Shown here one piece after another: positions 24,907 through 35,830 of a DNA stretch of 64,000 nt. The first letter of the stretch is position 1. Each line of letters opens with the position of its first letter. The position numbers and the translations under genes were made by a program. The notes below the pieces were generated by a model. The model had not been told where the DNA came from. It worked only from the letters and a program-made list of their open reading frames with translations, and made no database searches. Origin of the DNA: Knoxdaviesia capensis (Eukaryota > Ascomycota > Sordariomycetes > Microascales > Gondwanamycetaceae); NCBI GenBank assembly GCA_001510575.1, contig LNGK01000017.1:69194-133193 (forward strand). Direction: 5' to 3'.

Positions 24907-26043
24907 AACAACTCCCCATCACCACTCTCTTCTTTCTTCATTCTCCCGATATCTCACCCTCCCCCCCTTTTCTATTTCTTTACTACTACTTCCTTTTTAA
25001 TGACGTGGAACGACGATTTCTCCTTTTTTTTTTTTTGGTTTACATTTTTTTATATTATATATCCTCCACCCTGGGACTACTCTCGAGTGTGTGTGTTTCG
25101 TTTCTTTTGATTTGCGAGCGGCCCTTTTTTCGGGTATTTCTTCTTTTGTGATGGCTTTTGGGGGGAAATTGGAGGGATAATCTATCCGGGGAAATATCAA
25201 ACTTTCACAAGACTCAGGTCGCGCGCCGCAGTCGCGCAACTCTATAGCCACTGGAATAAATTACACTCTTCATTCCTTTTACTTTTCTGATTCTGTCAAG
25301 CTGTCTTCGTATGTATGTGTGCATGTGTGGGTACCTCCATGCAGGCTCATTGACGGACGCCAGTGACCAACATAAAAACCAGCAGTATCGGTAAAACCTG
25401 ACACAACGGCCACCTAGGCTACAACAAGTGTGGGTTCCCGCGCCGTCGATGTCCCTGGGGGAACTGGGTTGTAACCCGGATATCGGAGGATAGTGCATGA
25501 TAGATACCCGGATTGCAGAGTATCGGGTTTCTTGGAGAGATGACTGCCGAGGTGGAACATGTCAATAGAGCATCTGAATGTCGATGCCTACGGGCCAAAA
25601 GTGTCGCATAATTTACCAGATCTTGATAGACAAAGGGGAGGAATGAACTTTGCAAGGAGGAAGAGATACCAACTGCTCATATATAGCCACAGCTGGTCAA
25701 AAGTCACGGGATGAGGGCAAGATGAGGGGAGAGTTGTAGCGGAAGCAGGGAATGCCTGCATACATAACCTCGATTTTGTTATGAACATCTTCCATGGCAG
25801 CCATGTGAGCCTCCTTACTATGATAAGGGTTATACCCTAAAACACCTTGATATCGTACGCCTTTGGTTTGATGAACCCCTTCCAATGAACTCCAGCAACC
25901 AAACCCGAGAATACAACCAAGCCAAGGTCCCCCCGTAAAAAAAAAAGCAATAATAGTACATGGATAGAAACCATAGAAAAACAGGGCATGAAATCCATTT
26001 AGGGGGGGTGTAAGAAAGAAGAGGGTAGCTATCGAGCAAAAGT
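24907..26043. other. Spacer between convergent EsdC-like and VPS72 genes
   Basis: T-rich 3' UTR-like sequence follows the EsdC-like stop. The remainder has no supported gene. Confidence 0.55.
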
Positions 26044-29000
26044 CTAACTTGACGCCGACGGGCCAGAGGCCTTATCAGCCGGCGCCGCCGTCGTCTTCGT
26101 CACGGCACTCGGGGTGCCGGGGCTGGCCGCACCCGCAGGTGTAGCCGCAGCAGCGGGTGCCGTGCCAGCCACCACCGGGGCCGCCACGGTCTTCTGAACC
26201 TCGGCCGGCGGACGCACAAGCGGCGGCGCCACCGCAAACGCCGCCGGCGTGACCACACCACTAGCCGCAGAGGGCCGGTGCACAGCTCCAACCGGCACCG
26301 GCGCCTGCATGGCCGGCGTCGCCACCGGCTTGTACACCGACGACGCCGGCTTAGACACTGGCGCCTGCGCCGACGGACCCGCTGCTGTCGCGGCCTTGGG
26401 GAGAGACGCGCCGGTGCTGGCACCAGCTGTCGGCGCGGGCATAGGGGGATGCGGCGCCGGCGACGTGGTGGCCCGCGGCGCTGACGCTCCAGGGAGAGAC
26501 GGGTGCGGCGCGGGGACCACTTTAGGCGCTGCAGGGATGAGGGGCCGGGCCAGAGGCGCAGGCGTAGAGGTTGCGGAAGCCGACTGGCCGGGGACTGAGG
26601 GCCGCGGTGCCGGCTGGGCGACACGGGGGAGCGGTGCCGCCAGAGGAGGCTTCGTAGCCGGGGCCGGAGCCAGAGCCGGACTGCCGTGGGCCGGAGGAAG
26701 CCCGGCCGGGATGGATGCAGCGGGGGTGGCACTAGCAGTAGTCGTAGTGGGGAGGACCGCCGCTCGCGGGGGCACTGAAGGGGCCGCAGCGCCCACAGTC
26801 GGCGTGCTGCTAGCCTCGACCTTGGTGGCCACCACCGGCGGCTCACTCCGCTTGCCGTTAGGATTCAGGAACCGCTCCGGCACGTCGCGTGCGGCGGTCT
26901 TGGTATCGCCGACCCACGCACCCAGCGTCGCGCTCCACTTCAAGTCGCCCTTCAACAGCCGCTGAATCTGCTTGTATGCGTCCATGTTATAGTACGGCAA
27001 GCCCGTGACCGGGTCTCGGTACTTGGCGGGGTGCCGGGTGATGACACAGAGCTCAGGCGGGACAGGCTCTAAAAAAAAAAGAAAAGAAAAGGAGAAATAC
27101 GTTAGAAATGCAGCAAGACAAAGATGTACGGGCTTGGACTATCAAAGTGAATAGTGCAAGAAAAGGGGGAGGGGACATACTCGGCAGTTTGGCCATCTTC
27201 TGGCCAAACAAAAGCTGGGTTTGGATCACTTTGTCCTGGATGAGGTCGTCATCGAAGTTCTGGAATATGATGGCGTTGCGCGTGGTGTTCGCCTTGGCCG
27301 TGTCTTTCTCTGCCTCGCCATCACCAGCAGCCGTCGTTTCCAGCGGCGAGATCGGCGCTGCAGAGTCCGGGTTCGCCGATTCGTCTGCGGGCTCTTGCTT
27401 AGGCTGCACGGTCGTGGCGGGGGTGGCCACCGGCTCTGTCGGGGCCGCAACTCCAGGAACTGCTGCGCCAGGAACCACTACGGTTGACCCAGGGGGAGCA
27501 GTAGCAGGGGCCGTGGTTGAGGAGGTACCCGCTGGAGCACTTCCGTTCGCAGTCGGAACCTGTACGGACTCAGGAACTGCCATATTCGGCGGCGCTAGAA
27601 CATTCCGCGACGCAGCCGCGGGGGTTTGTTGCTGCTGCTGTTGCGATTGCTGCGGCTTGTGCTGTTCCGAAAACTCCGGGATTCTCAATCCCGTCGGCAT
27701 CCCCAGAACCATCTGCGGCGCAGCGAGCACGCTGGACGTGAGCGTCGGCGAAGGCGTCGACGGCTTGCCCGACGTTTCGGCAAGCTGCGCATCCGCGAAT
27801 TTGGGTGGAGACAGGACCGAGGTTGTGGGTTCCGGGCGAGCGAGGGGTTCGGGGGCCGCCAGGCTGCTGGGAGGCGGCGGGTCGGCCGGGGTGGTTGTAG
27901 GCTTGGGTTGTCGTTCTTCGGCGGTAGGGCCAGTGGTTGTGGCAGCTGTAGAATTGACGGCTGCTGATGAAGGTGGGTCGGGCTTTGGAGCAACCTCTGT
28001 GGATGCCGAGGGGGCGCGGTCGGTGGGTTTGGCAGGAGGCTCGGTTTCAGTATTGGCCATGACAACGTCTTCTTGAGCAATAGCCGCACCAACATCCTTC
28101 GTCGCAGTAGTGGCAGGGTCTGCCGGCACAGCTGAACCAGTAGCAGGTGCATCAGTTACAGCACCGGCGTCAGGCCCAGCCTCGACCTCAGCCTTCGTAG
28201 CAGCAGCAGCTTCCGCTGCCTCGGCTTCGGCCTTCTCCCGTAGCGCCTTTTCCTTCTCGGCTTTGGTGATCCGCTTCTTGCGCGGTTTCTCCTCCATAGT
28301 GACATGCACACCGCCGCCCAACCGCCCATCACTCCACTCGCCCATCCCGCTCCAAAAGGTAATCACCGGGCCCTCGAGCTTGCGGTTGTTTAGCGCCGCC
28401 AGCTTCGCCCGCCGCTCCTCCTCGCGCTGCTTCTCCGCCTGCTCCCACCGGTTCAGGCTCTTGGAGTTGCGCTCCTCGACTTCCGCCGCCTCCGCCATGC
28501 GCTCGGCCTGCGTCTTCGCCGGCTTCTTCATCGCCGCCAGCTTCTTAGCCTTGCGCTCCATTATCGCCACCGTGCGCAGCCGCCGCGCCTCGCGCTCCTT
28601 CATCTGCTCGTGCAGCTGCTCCTTGCTGATGCGCGTTGTACGCCGCTCCGACGCGCGGGTCGGTGCGTCGGCAGCCGAAGGCAGCCAGCTAAGACGCTCC
28701 GACCGCTTTCGTGCCCGCCCGGATGAGGAGGTCCCGGTCGGAATGGCAATGGGCTCGCCTGAGAGCAGTGCGTCGGGGGTTTCGCTGGCGTCGGTCGCGG
28801 GGTCGTGGATGCGCACCTTCTTGCGGAATTTGGCGGGGATGGCCTGTTGGGCATTGCGTTTGCGTGCAGCGTTGCGCTTCTCGCGTGCCTGTCGCTCCAG
28901 CTCCTGCTCGCCCTCGAGGTTATTCGCGTTGCCATCGCCGTCGTCGTCGTCGTCCTCGGACGAAGAGTCCATTTGCACGTCAGAGGCTGCGCCATCGTCG

Positions 29001-29440
29001 TCAGAAAAGCCGGCGTCATCGTCAGCTTCGGCAAACAGAAGTTCAAGGTCGTCTTCAGGGTCTTCGTTCGCCAGCATGGCCTTCATGCGGTTTCCGGCAG
29101 TCGACCGCTTCTCGCGGGTATTCACCATCCAGTCAACCGCCGGCGGGGAGGCGCTTCGATCGTCATTGTCGTCATTGTCGTCGTCGTCGTCGGGGGAAGA
29201 GTCGTCTGAGGAATGATCATCGCTATTTTCATCATCATGGTCGCTTGAAACATCTCCTGATGCAGAGGGCTGGACAGCTGGACTCTGGGCCTTCTGCTTT
29301 CTTGCTGGTTGCTTCACAACTATGGTTGCCTTGCTCCCACCCTCATCACCACTGCCATCGCTGCCATCTGCTTCAAAACTACTAAGCTCAGACAGCAGAT
29401 CACTATCTGACGTTCTGAGGTCCTCATCAATCAACGGCAT
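26044..29440 (-). CDS. VPS72: SWR1 complex subunit VPS72/SWC2 (YL1 family)
   Basis: Exons 27181-29440 and 26044-27068 (112-bp intron) give 1094 residues. VPS72 recognises H2A.Z-H2B for deposition by the SWR1 remodeller. The acidic N-terminus (about 1-190) contains MVNTREKRSTAGNRM and PEDDLELLFAEADDD, the YL1 histone-binding signature. A Lys/Arg/Glu-rich helical region follows. The YL1-C motif spans the splice junction and just beyond (about 755-798), with CVITRHPAKYRDPVTGLPYY. After it comes a tail of nearly 290 residues of Ala/Pro/Thr low complexity, unlike yeast, where YL1-C lies near the end. I start at 29440 (CACAATGCC context); an in-frame ATG at 29482 would add 14 residues. Confidence 0.9.
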
Positions 29441-29775
29441 TGTGCCGGGAGTTATGAGAGAGTCGATAAAGAAACCATTCACTGGACAAATGGGAATTGA
29501 AGATCTTGCGTTGTTGTTTGGGGGAAGTTTTTTGGTTTGATCACAAGCTCAAGGAAACATCAGAAAATAATCACGTCGTCCAAAAAAATGGACATTGGAG
29601 ATGTGCACGTACTTCTGGCCTGATAGCTTACGCCACATTTAAAAAACGCCACACTGGACAAAGCCACAATACTTTTGGCCCTAAGCTCTCTATCACAAAC
29701 CCTTGTGAAGCTTCAACCAACTTCATCCTTTCCGTTGCCATCCTTTAACACATCATCCATTAGCCTTCCTCCAAA
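29441..29775. promoter_or_regulatory. Shared divergent promoter of VPS72 and MED10
   Basis: Only 335 bp separate the two start codons, so both promoters and 5' UTRs must lie here. No TATA box is obvious. Confidence 0.6.
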
Positions 29776-30502
29776 ATGTCGTCTTCAGATGGTTCTGTGC
29801 CTGCCGAACTGCAGGGTAAGAGTCATTCCAGCTGATTCTACAATGCCTCTCCCTACTAATATCCTCTGCTTTTCTTTTCTCTTCGATAGCCCAAATCAAA
29901 AATGTCATCCACGACCTCTTCATGATCATGGCTATCACAGCCCACTACGACGCCGGCGGCAGACCGTCCAAGGATGTCCTTGCCACGAACCTGTAAGCAT
30001 AAGCCAGCGAGCCCTCTGCCAGGTCCATGTCGACTGCGAGTCTTTCGATCCTCACACTCTTCCGAGTACTGACCACCGGCCACACGTACCCCTCCACAGC
30101 AAAACCCTCTCAACCTCGCTGCAGCGCGTCTACACTAGCGCGGCCGACCCGACCGCCGACCTGCCGAGCGTGCCGCCCGAGCTGGTGAAGTACGTCGAGG
30201 GCGGCCGCAACCCGGACATCTACACGCGCGAGTTCGTCGAGCTGGTGCGCCGCGGCAACCAGCTGATGCGCGGCAAGATGCAGGCCTTCGAGTCGTTCCG
30301 CGACATTCTCGCCGAGAACATCAACAGCGCTATGCCCGAGCTGCGCGAGGATGTGCGCGCCGTCGTCGCCGCCACCAGCCGGCCCATCCCCATTCGCACG
30401 GCCGCTCCGCCCGCCGGCGCTGCTCCTGCTCCCGTTGGTGCTCCTGCTGCGACCGGTGCCGCGCCGGCGAACCGCAACGGCAACGGTGCTACCGGCAGCT
30501 GA
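29776..30502 (+). CDS. MED10: Mediator complex subunit 10
   Basis: Exons 29776-29815, 29890-29992 and 30100-30502 give 181 residues. Med10 (Nut2) is a middle-module Mediator subunit. Diagnostic stretches are QIKNVIHDLFMIMAITAHYD (exon 2), LSTSLQRVYTSA at the exon 3 start, and VPPELVKYVEGGRNPDIYTR followed by EFVELVRRGNQLMRGKM, which is the Med10 core. The last 30 residues are Ala/Pro/Asn low complexity. All junctions are in phase with GTAAGA/GTAAGC donors. It faces away from VPS72 with a shared 335-bp promoter. Confidence 0.93.
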
Positions 30503-32681
30503 GCGGGACGAATCCATAACAACGTACAATGCAAATAATGAGCTGTTGAAGAGCTCTAGAATAACAACACGGACGATGCGAACAGATGATAACCTTCGCT
30601 TCTTTCATTTGTTTCCTCCCAAGACTCTTGTGTCACTGGCCCGCCGCTCCCCACCTATCTATCAACCACTCGCAGACCCCACCGTAACCGGAACATCCAG
30701 CGCACTCGAACGACCCCCCCGGGGGCCTATGATTCCCGTTTCTGTTTTCCGTCGAGGCGACCAGCGTCCGGTGAAAAATTACACAAACCGCTGTGCAGAC
30801 GTTACATAAAACCCCCGAGAAAGAGGGGATGAAGGGAAAGCCTCGTTTTTTTGACTTGGGCTATTTTTTTTTCTGGCTGTGTCTCAAGACACACCGCTCC
30901 GTGTAGGTGTATGACAAGCGTGTTTGGTGCTAGGATATTACATACGGGCACGTTCTCTTTTTGTGTGCGTGTTTCTGGGTCGGGGACACACATCCGCAAC
31001 GTGGAACACTGGGTGTGTGTGCGGGTATGTGTGGCTTCAGACAAGGCCCTCTTTTCCTTCTTATTCCTGTGTATGTCTCACTTTCTGGCCAGCGCGCAGC
31101 TTAGAGTTCATTTTTTGTTTGGTTTTTGTTGGAAGGATCACTTTTTCAAAGCCGGAGTCGGCCCTCCGAATCTGAGGGGTAGATCGGCACACGTTGATGG
31201 GCTGCAACTGATGGCAGCCGATGGAGGAAACCATAGCATAGGATGAAGACTCGGAGAAAATCCAGGTCAAACCGATACCCTTCTGTTTTTCTTTGACCCT
31301 TCTCCTGCAGGAACTGATGTTTCTTGACTGAGACGTGCTTGTTGAATATGTAGCAGATAACCATCCATATCCTCAGTAACCAGTGTTCCTCAAACAAATA
31401 CAAACGGAGTTAGTTAGTTGCAAACAGACTTCCTTATCCTAGCTCAACCGGAAGTTGTTCACTCTATCAACCATCAAAACAACACTTTTGCATTAACTCC
31501 GGTGGCTGAATTTCCCCCGATAGATACACCGTTGAGACCCTCCCCAAGATGTCATGCAGATCCCACAACACGGCAAAGAAAGATACATCAAACATACAAG
31601 CATGCACACCACACCAAAGGGCAGCGAGAATCATGGGTTCTTCTTCTTGGAAGTGATAGAGGGCACAGGAATCATTTTCAGGTAAGAAAGTGGAGGGGAA
31701 CCATCTCTCTTTTTTTTGGTGTTTTTTGACCAGTGTTGGTTGCGAACAGTTTTCTTTTCAAGTCTATATCCTGGTGTTATCAGGTGAAAAAAGGGGGGAA
31801 TCGTCCATCAAAGGCGCGGGATGGAGAAAATGAGATTAAACATGACCGAGAAATGGATGAAAACATTGATTAGGGAGAGAGAGCATTTACAAGAAATACC
31901 CACGGAGACATTGACAGACGGGGAAAGGGGGGCGTAATTGGAAAAAAGGGGGACGACCGGAATATTGGTTTCTTGGGTCGACGAGAACGAAAACAATTAA
32001 GAGACATCATGAGCCTAAAACTCCACAGAACAATGAATAACGAGAAAAAAAAGGAATAAAAAAGGACACAGAAGAGAAAAAAAGAAAAGCGGAAACACCA
32101 GCTCGCCCTCTCAGAAAACTCTCATGCACCAACCATACACACCCCCAGTCCTCAGCTCTGATGAAAAAAAAAGAAGAAACTCCGGCATCCTCCACATATG
32201 GTGCCGCTGAATAGAAAGAAAGAGACAAAAAATACCGAACATACGCGGGGCCTGCTTGAACTGGCTCGGGGCGAGGTCGGTGGCAGAGATAATCGACTCC
32301 AGAGTATGGTTGAAGGGGAGGGCCCGAAAGGAAAAAAGTCCAGTAGAGACAAACGGAGACCAGAGCAAGAGATAAGCGCCCCAGGCGGGGGGAAGGGGGG
32401 GGGGGAGAAGAGCTTGGGCTTAAATAGATCAACATAATAAAGAGTGTCTCGAGTATGACACCTTTCTTATCTTCTCCTCCAACCAGGCTCTTCTCTCCTC
32501 CAGACACCGGGAGAGGTCTCCCCACTCCCGCCTCCCCCCCCAATGTCTCCCTCTTCTCTCCACTCCTCAAGTTCTCGCTTTTCTGTGGGTTACTGGCCCA
32601 GTTTTCACCCAGTCCGATTTCTTCCAAATTCACATACACCCGCCCCATAGAAAAGAACGCCTTGGGGGGTTTGTTTTTTCT
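30503..32681. other. Spacer between convergent MED10 and J-protein genes
   Basis: 2.2 kb with no gene I can support. Open frames on the minus strand at about 32.0-32.6 kb are Phe/Ser/Leu-rich and come from the purine-rich plus strand. Confidence 0.5.
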
Positions 32682-33182
32682 TCACTTTTTCAGAACGCGC
32701 TTCAAAGCGAAGTATCCAACCGACGAAACCCCAGCAACCAGAACAAGCAGAGACGGCGGCAGCAGGATGATGGCGGCAAGCACATAGATCAGGTACGTGC
32801 GCACGGCCTGCACCAAGGCCTCCTGGCGGGTGCGCTTCGCGCGGAAGGCATCCTGTACTTTAGCCTGCACGTTGGCGCCCGGTTCGAAACCGGCAGTCGC
32901 ACGCGGCTGCGAGCCATGTCCGGGGGTCCGGGGTTGAGAGGGGTGAGGGGGATGGGGAAGAGGAGACGAGGTCGAAGAAGCTGTACGGGGGGAGGCAGTG
33001 GCACCGAAAGATCTTCGCCCTCTGTTGTGGCTTCGGCTGAAACTGTCGTCGCTGAAGTAATATTCATCATTTTGGTCGTCAAAGTCGCTATTGTCGTCGT
33101 CGTCATTCTCAGTGTCCCAGTCTTCACCTCCAGAGGCGTACTCGTCGTCGTCGCCTCCGGCGTCATGGCTCTCCGGGGGTTG
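32682..33182 (-). other. In-frame, Met-free 166-codon extension after the J-protein stop codon
   Basis: Immediately after the J-protein TGA (33183-33185) the same frame stays open for 166 codons to a TGA at 32682-32684. It contains no methionine, so it cannot start on its own. Codon use is gene-like, with strong C/G third positions. Translation gives an acidic segment (DWDTENDDDDNSDFDDQ, YYFSDDSF), then a Pro/Ser/His linker. A basic helix (QDAFRAKRTRQEALVQAVRT) comes next, then about 30 hydrophobic residues (YLIYVLAAIILLPPSLLVLV onward) and a basic end. This looks like a genuine membrane-anchoring module. Readthrough, alternative splicing (weak GTGACA donor at the stop, TTCAG acceptor near 33050), or a fused ancestral gene with a recent stop are all possible. 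Confidence 0.5.
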
Positions 33183-35830
33183 TCACGAGAACTTGAAACC
33201 ACTGCCGTTGGAGAAGTTCGTTCGTGTCCGGCCACTGTTGGGGTCCATGCCAAAGGATGCTCCACCCGGGAAGCCTCCCGACGACCGGAAACCACCGCCT
33301 CCACCGGGGAAGCCACCGCCACCGTTCATTCCACCCATCATGTTGAATAGAACTTCAGGGTCGATGCCTCCCATTCCACCACCCATGCCGCCGCCGCCCA
33401 TACCGCCACCACCGAACATATCGCCGTAGTCGTTGAACTCACTACCGCTATCGTACTGGGCACGCTTCCTATATAGGGGAAAGAAACGGGTTATTGTTAG
33501 TCTCGTCGCATTTTGGTTGCTTCAGCACCTGAGGGGTCACCGAGTGTCAGGAATGTTAGGAAACTTACTGTCGGTCGCTGAGCGTCTCGTACGCTTCCGA
33601 GATATCCTTGAACCGAGCCTCAGCTTCGGGGTTGTTGGGGTTCTTGTCGGGATGATAGACGATGGCCAGCTTGCGGTAGGCTTTCTTGATGGCAGACTCG
33701 TCGGCGGTCTTTTCGACTCCGAGGATCTGGTAGTAGTCTTTACGCTGACTCTTCTTGAACTCGAGCTCGGCACGGCGAATCTCCTTAGCAATGGTGGCGT
33801 CCTCCGGCGCGGTCTCCTGAATAGACTTCCACTCACGCACCGAGTCTTCCCATTTTCCGGCCTGGCCAAGGGCGGTGGCCTTGGTTTTCCGTGCCTTGAG
33901 GTACAGAGGGTCGAGGGAAATGGCACGCTCGCAGTCGGCGATAGTCTCGTCATATCTCTTCAGACGGAGGGAGCACAGAGCCCGGTTCAGCAGGATCTTT
34001 GAGTTTGTACCCCGGTTGTTCGGATCGACAACAAGAGCTTCCGTGTACTTGTCGATGGCATTTTGCCAGCGACCGGCCTTGTATTCGGCATTGCCTTCTT
34101 CCTTCATGCGGTCCAGCTTCGTCACCATTCTCAAGAACTTGACAGCTTCTTTGAATTCAGGGTCACAGTTCAACGCCATCCGGAAATGCTGTATAGCCTT
34201 GTCGTTCTCGCCTTGGGCATACAGGGCACGTCCACGGAGAACGAGGGCCTCAGGGTCTTGGCTGTTGTTACGGAGAAGAGACATGGCAATATTGAGAGCC
34301 TCTCCCAACGAGTTGGGCCCGGCCATCTTCAGATAAGCCTCACCACGCATGAGCTGCCACTTCCGGGGCTTCGGGGCACCAGGACCAAGCAGACGCTCAG
34401 CCTGGTCCAGAGCATGAAGGATCATAGAGCTGGCGGTGTCGGTGGCAAGAGCCTCTTGGGCCTTGCGCACGTGCAGCTGCATCTCCCGAGCGGCAGCCAT
34501 ATCACGCACAGACGGCGTCGGCTTGATACGGTTGAAGGAAACGATGGCCTCATCGGGACGACCGAGACTAGTATAGATTCTGGCAAGACGCAAGAGGATC
34601 TTCGCGTTTTGGGGATCGAGATCAGCAGCACGACCGCAATCCTCCAGAGCGGCCTCATACTGGTGGTTGGACATGTAAGCAGCAGCCCGGTTGCTTAGGT
34701 AAGTGGAAGAGGTGGGAATAATATCGACGGCTACCAGAACAAAAAAGGAAAGAGGTTAGTATTTATATAAGGTAGCTAATAACTGACCTCTCTCTAGGGT
34801 GAGATAGAAAACACGACGTGGACGAGGAGGTGAGGAGAGGTGGGAAAGAGACATGTTCGCTTTTTGGCACGTTATGGCTGGGCCGCGATACCACCAAACG
34901 AGAGACGGACACGAGACCACAAAGGAAAGCGGAGGCGACAGTACCTTTGGAGTATTCCTTAATGGCGGCAGCATAGTTCTTCTCCTTGAAGAACTTGTTT
35001 CCGGCATTCTTGAAGGCCTCCGCCTCTTCCTCGGCGGTGGGAGGAGGGCTGCGGTGAGGCGGGGGAACCGGCGGAGCTACTCCATTGGTTCCCTCAGCGG
35101 CAGGAGGAGTGGATGTCGAAGGGGACGTGGGAGCAGGAGTGGCGGGGGAAGAGGAAACGAGGACGGGCACCGGGGTGGGCTCGTCAATATCCATGGAATC
35201 ACTCATGACGGCGAGGTCGGAGAGGCGTTTCCGCTCTTCGGGGGGGAGGTTCAAAGGGTGGGTATCGAGGTCGCGTTTGCTTCGGCGCAGAGTGGCCGAG
35301 TCGGTGGCAGAACGAATAAAAGACCGGGTTAAGCGGTGCTTGTGTTCCTTGCCTGACGAAGTCGGCGTAGTCGGCTGGCTGGGAGAAGAGGAGGAAGAGA
35401 TGGGAGGTTTGGGGGAATTGGATCCGGACGGTTTGGAGGATCCGCGACCGGAGCTGGTGTCGGGGTCAATAGGGAAAGACTTGGAAGTCGGGAACGACTT
35501 TGACTTGGACGACGACTTGCTGTGGCCACCACCACCGCTTTTGGGATTTGCTGACTGAGACGACTGTTTTAACCGGGCCGACGGAGTAGTTGGGGGCGAG
35601 GCAGCAGCAGCAGCAGCAGAAGTAGTGGTAGGAGAGTAAGGAGGGATGGCAGCAGAAGAAGAAGCAGAAGAGGGGCCCTTCACCGTGGAAGACCGGGAGA
35701 AGGTGGGCTTTCCAGGTGAAGAATGGTCGGAGTGCGAGAAAGTGAAGTAATCGTCGTCGTCGTCTTCGTCGGGATAAGAACGGGAGGAGGATTTTTTAGA
35801 CGAAGACTTCTTGGACAGGAATGGCTTCAT
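33183..35830 (-). CDS. TPR and J-domain co-chaperone (DNAJC7-like)
   Basis: Exons 34945-35830, 33569-34730 and 33183-33468 give 777 residues. About residues 1-265 are Ser/Pro-rich and disordered. TPR repeats begin at about 272 ([20 protein letters not shown], then [19 protein letters not shown]) and continue to about 600. The J domain follows (about 625-695, [20 protein letters not shown] with an intact HPD motif), which stimulates Hsp70. The protein ends in a Gly/Phe/Met-rich stretch and FKFS. TPR-J proteins of this type shuttle clients between Hsp90 and Hsp70. A TGA ends the conventional product, but the frame continues beyond it. The upstream sequence (about 36100-36570) is CT-rich in the sense of this gene. 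Confidence 0.9.

Noticed and set aside
26249..26965. 238-codon plus-strand frame opposite the VPS72 tail
   Set aside because: It is antisense to the Ala/Pro-rich repeat-like coding sequence, with Gly/Ala/Arg composition and no motifs.
32007..32648. 213-codon minus-strand frame downstream of the J-protein extension
   Set aside because: Phe/Ser/Pro-rich translation of a purine-skewed stretch. It is in the probable 3' region and has no conserved motif.
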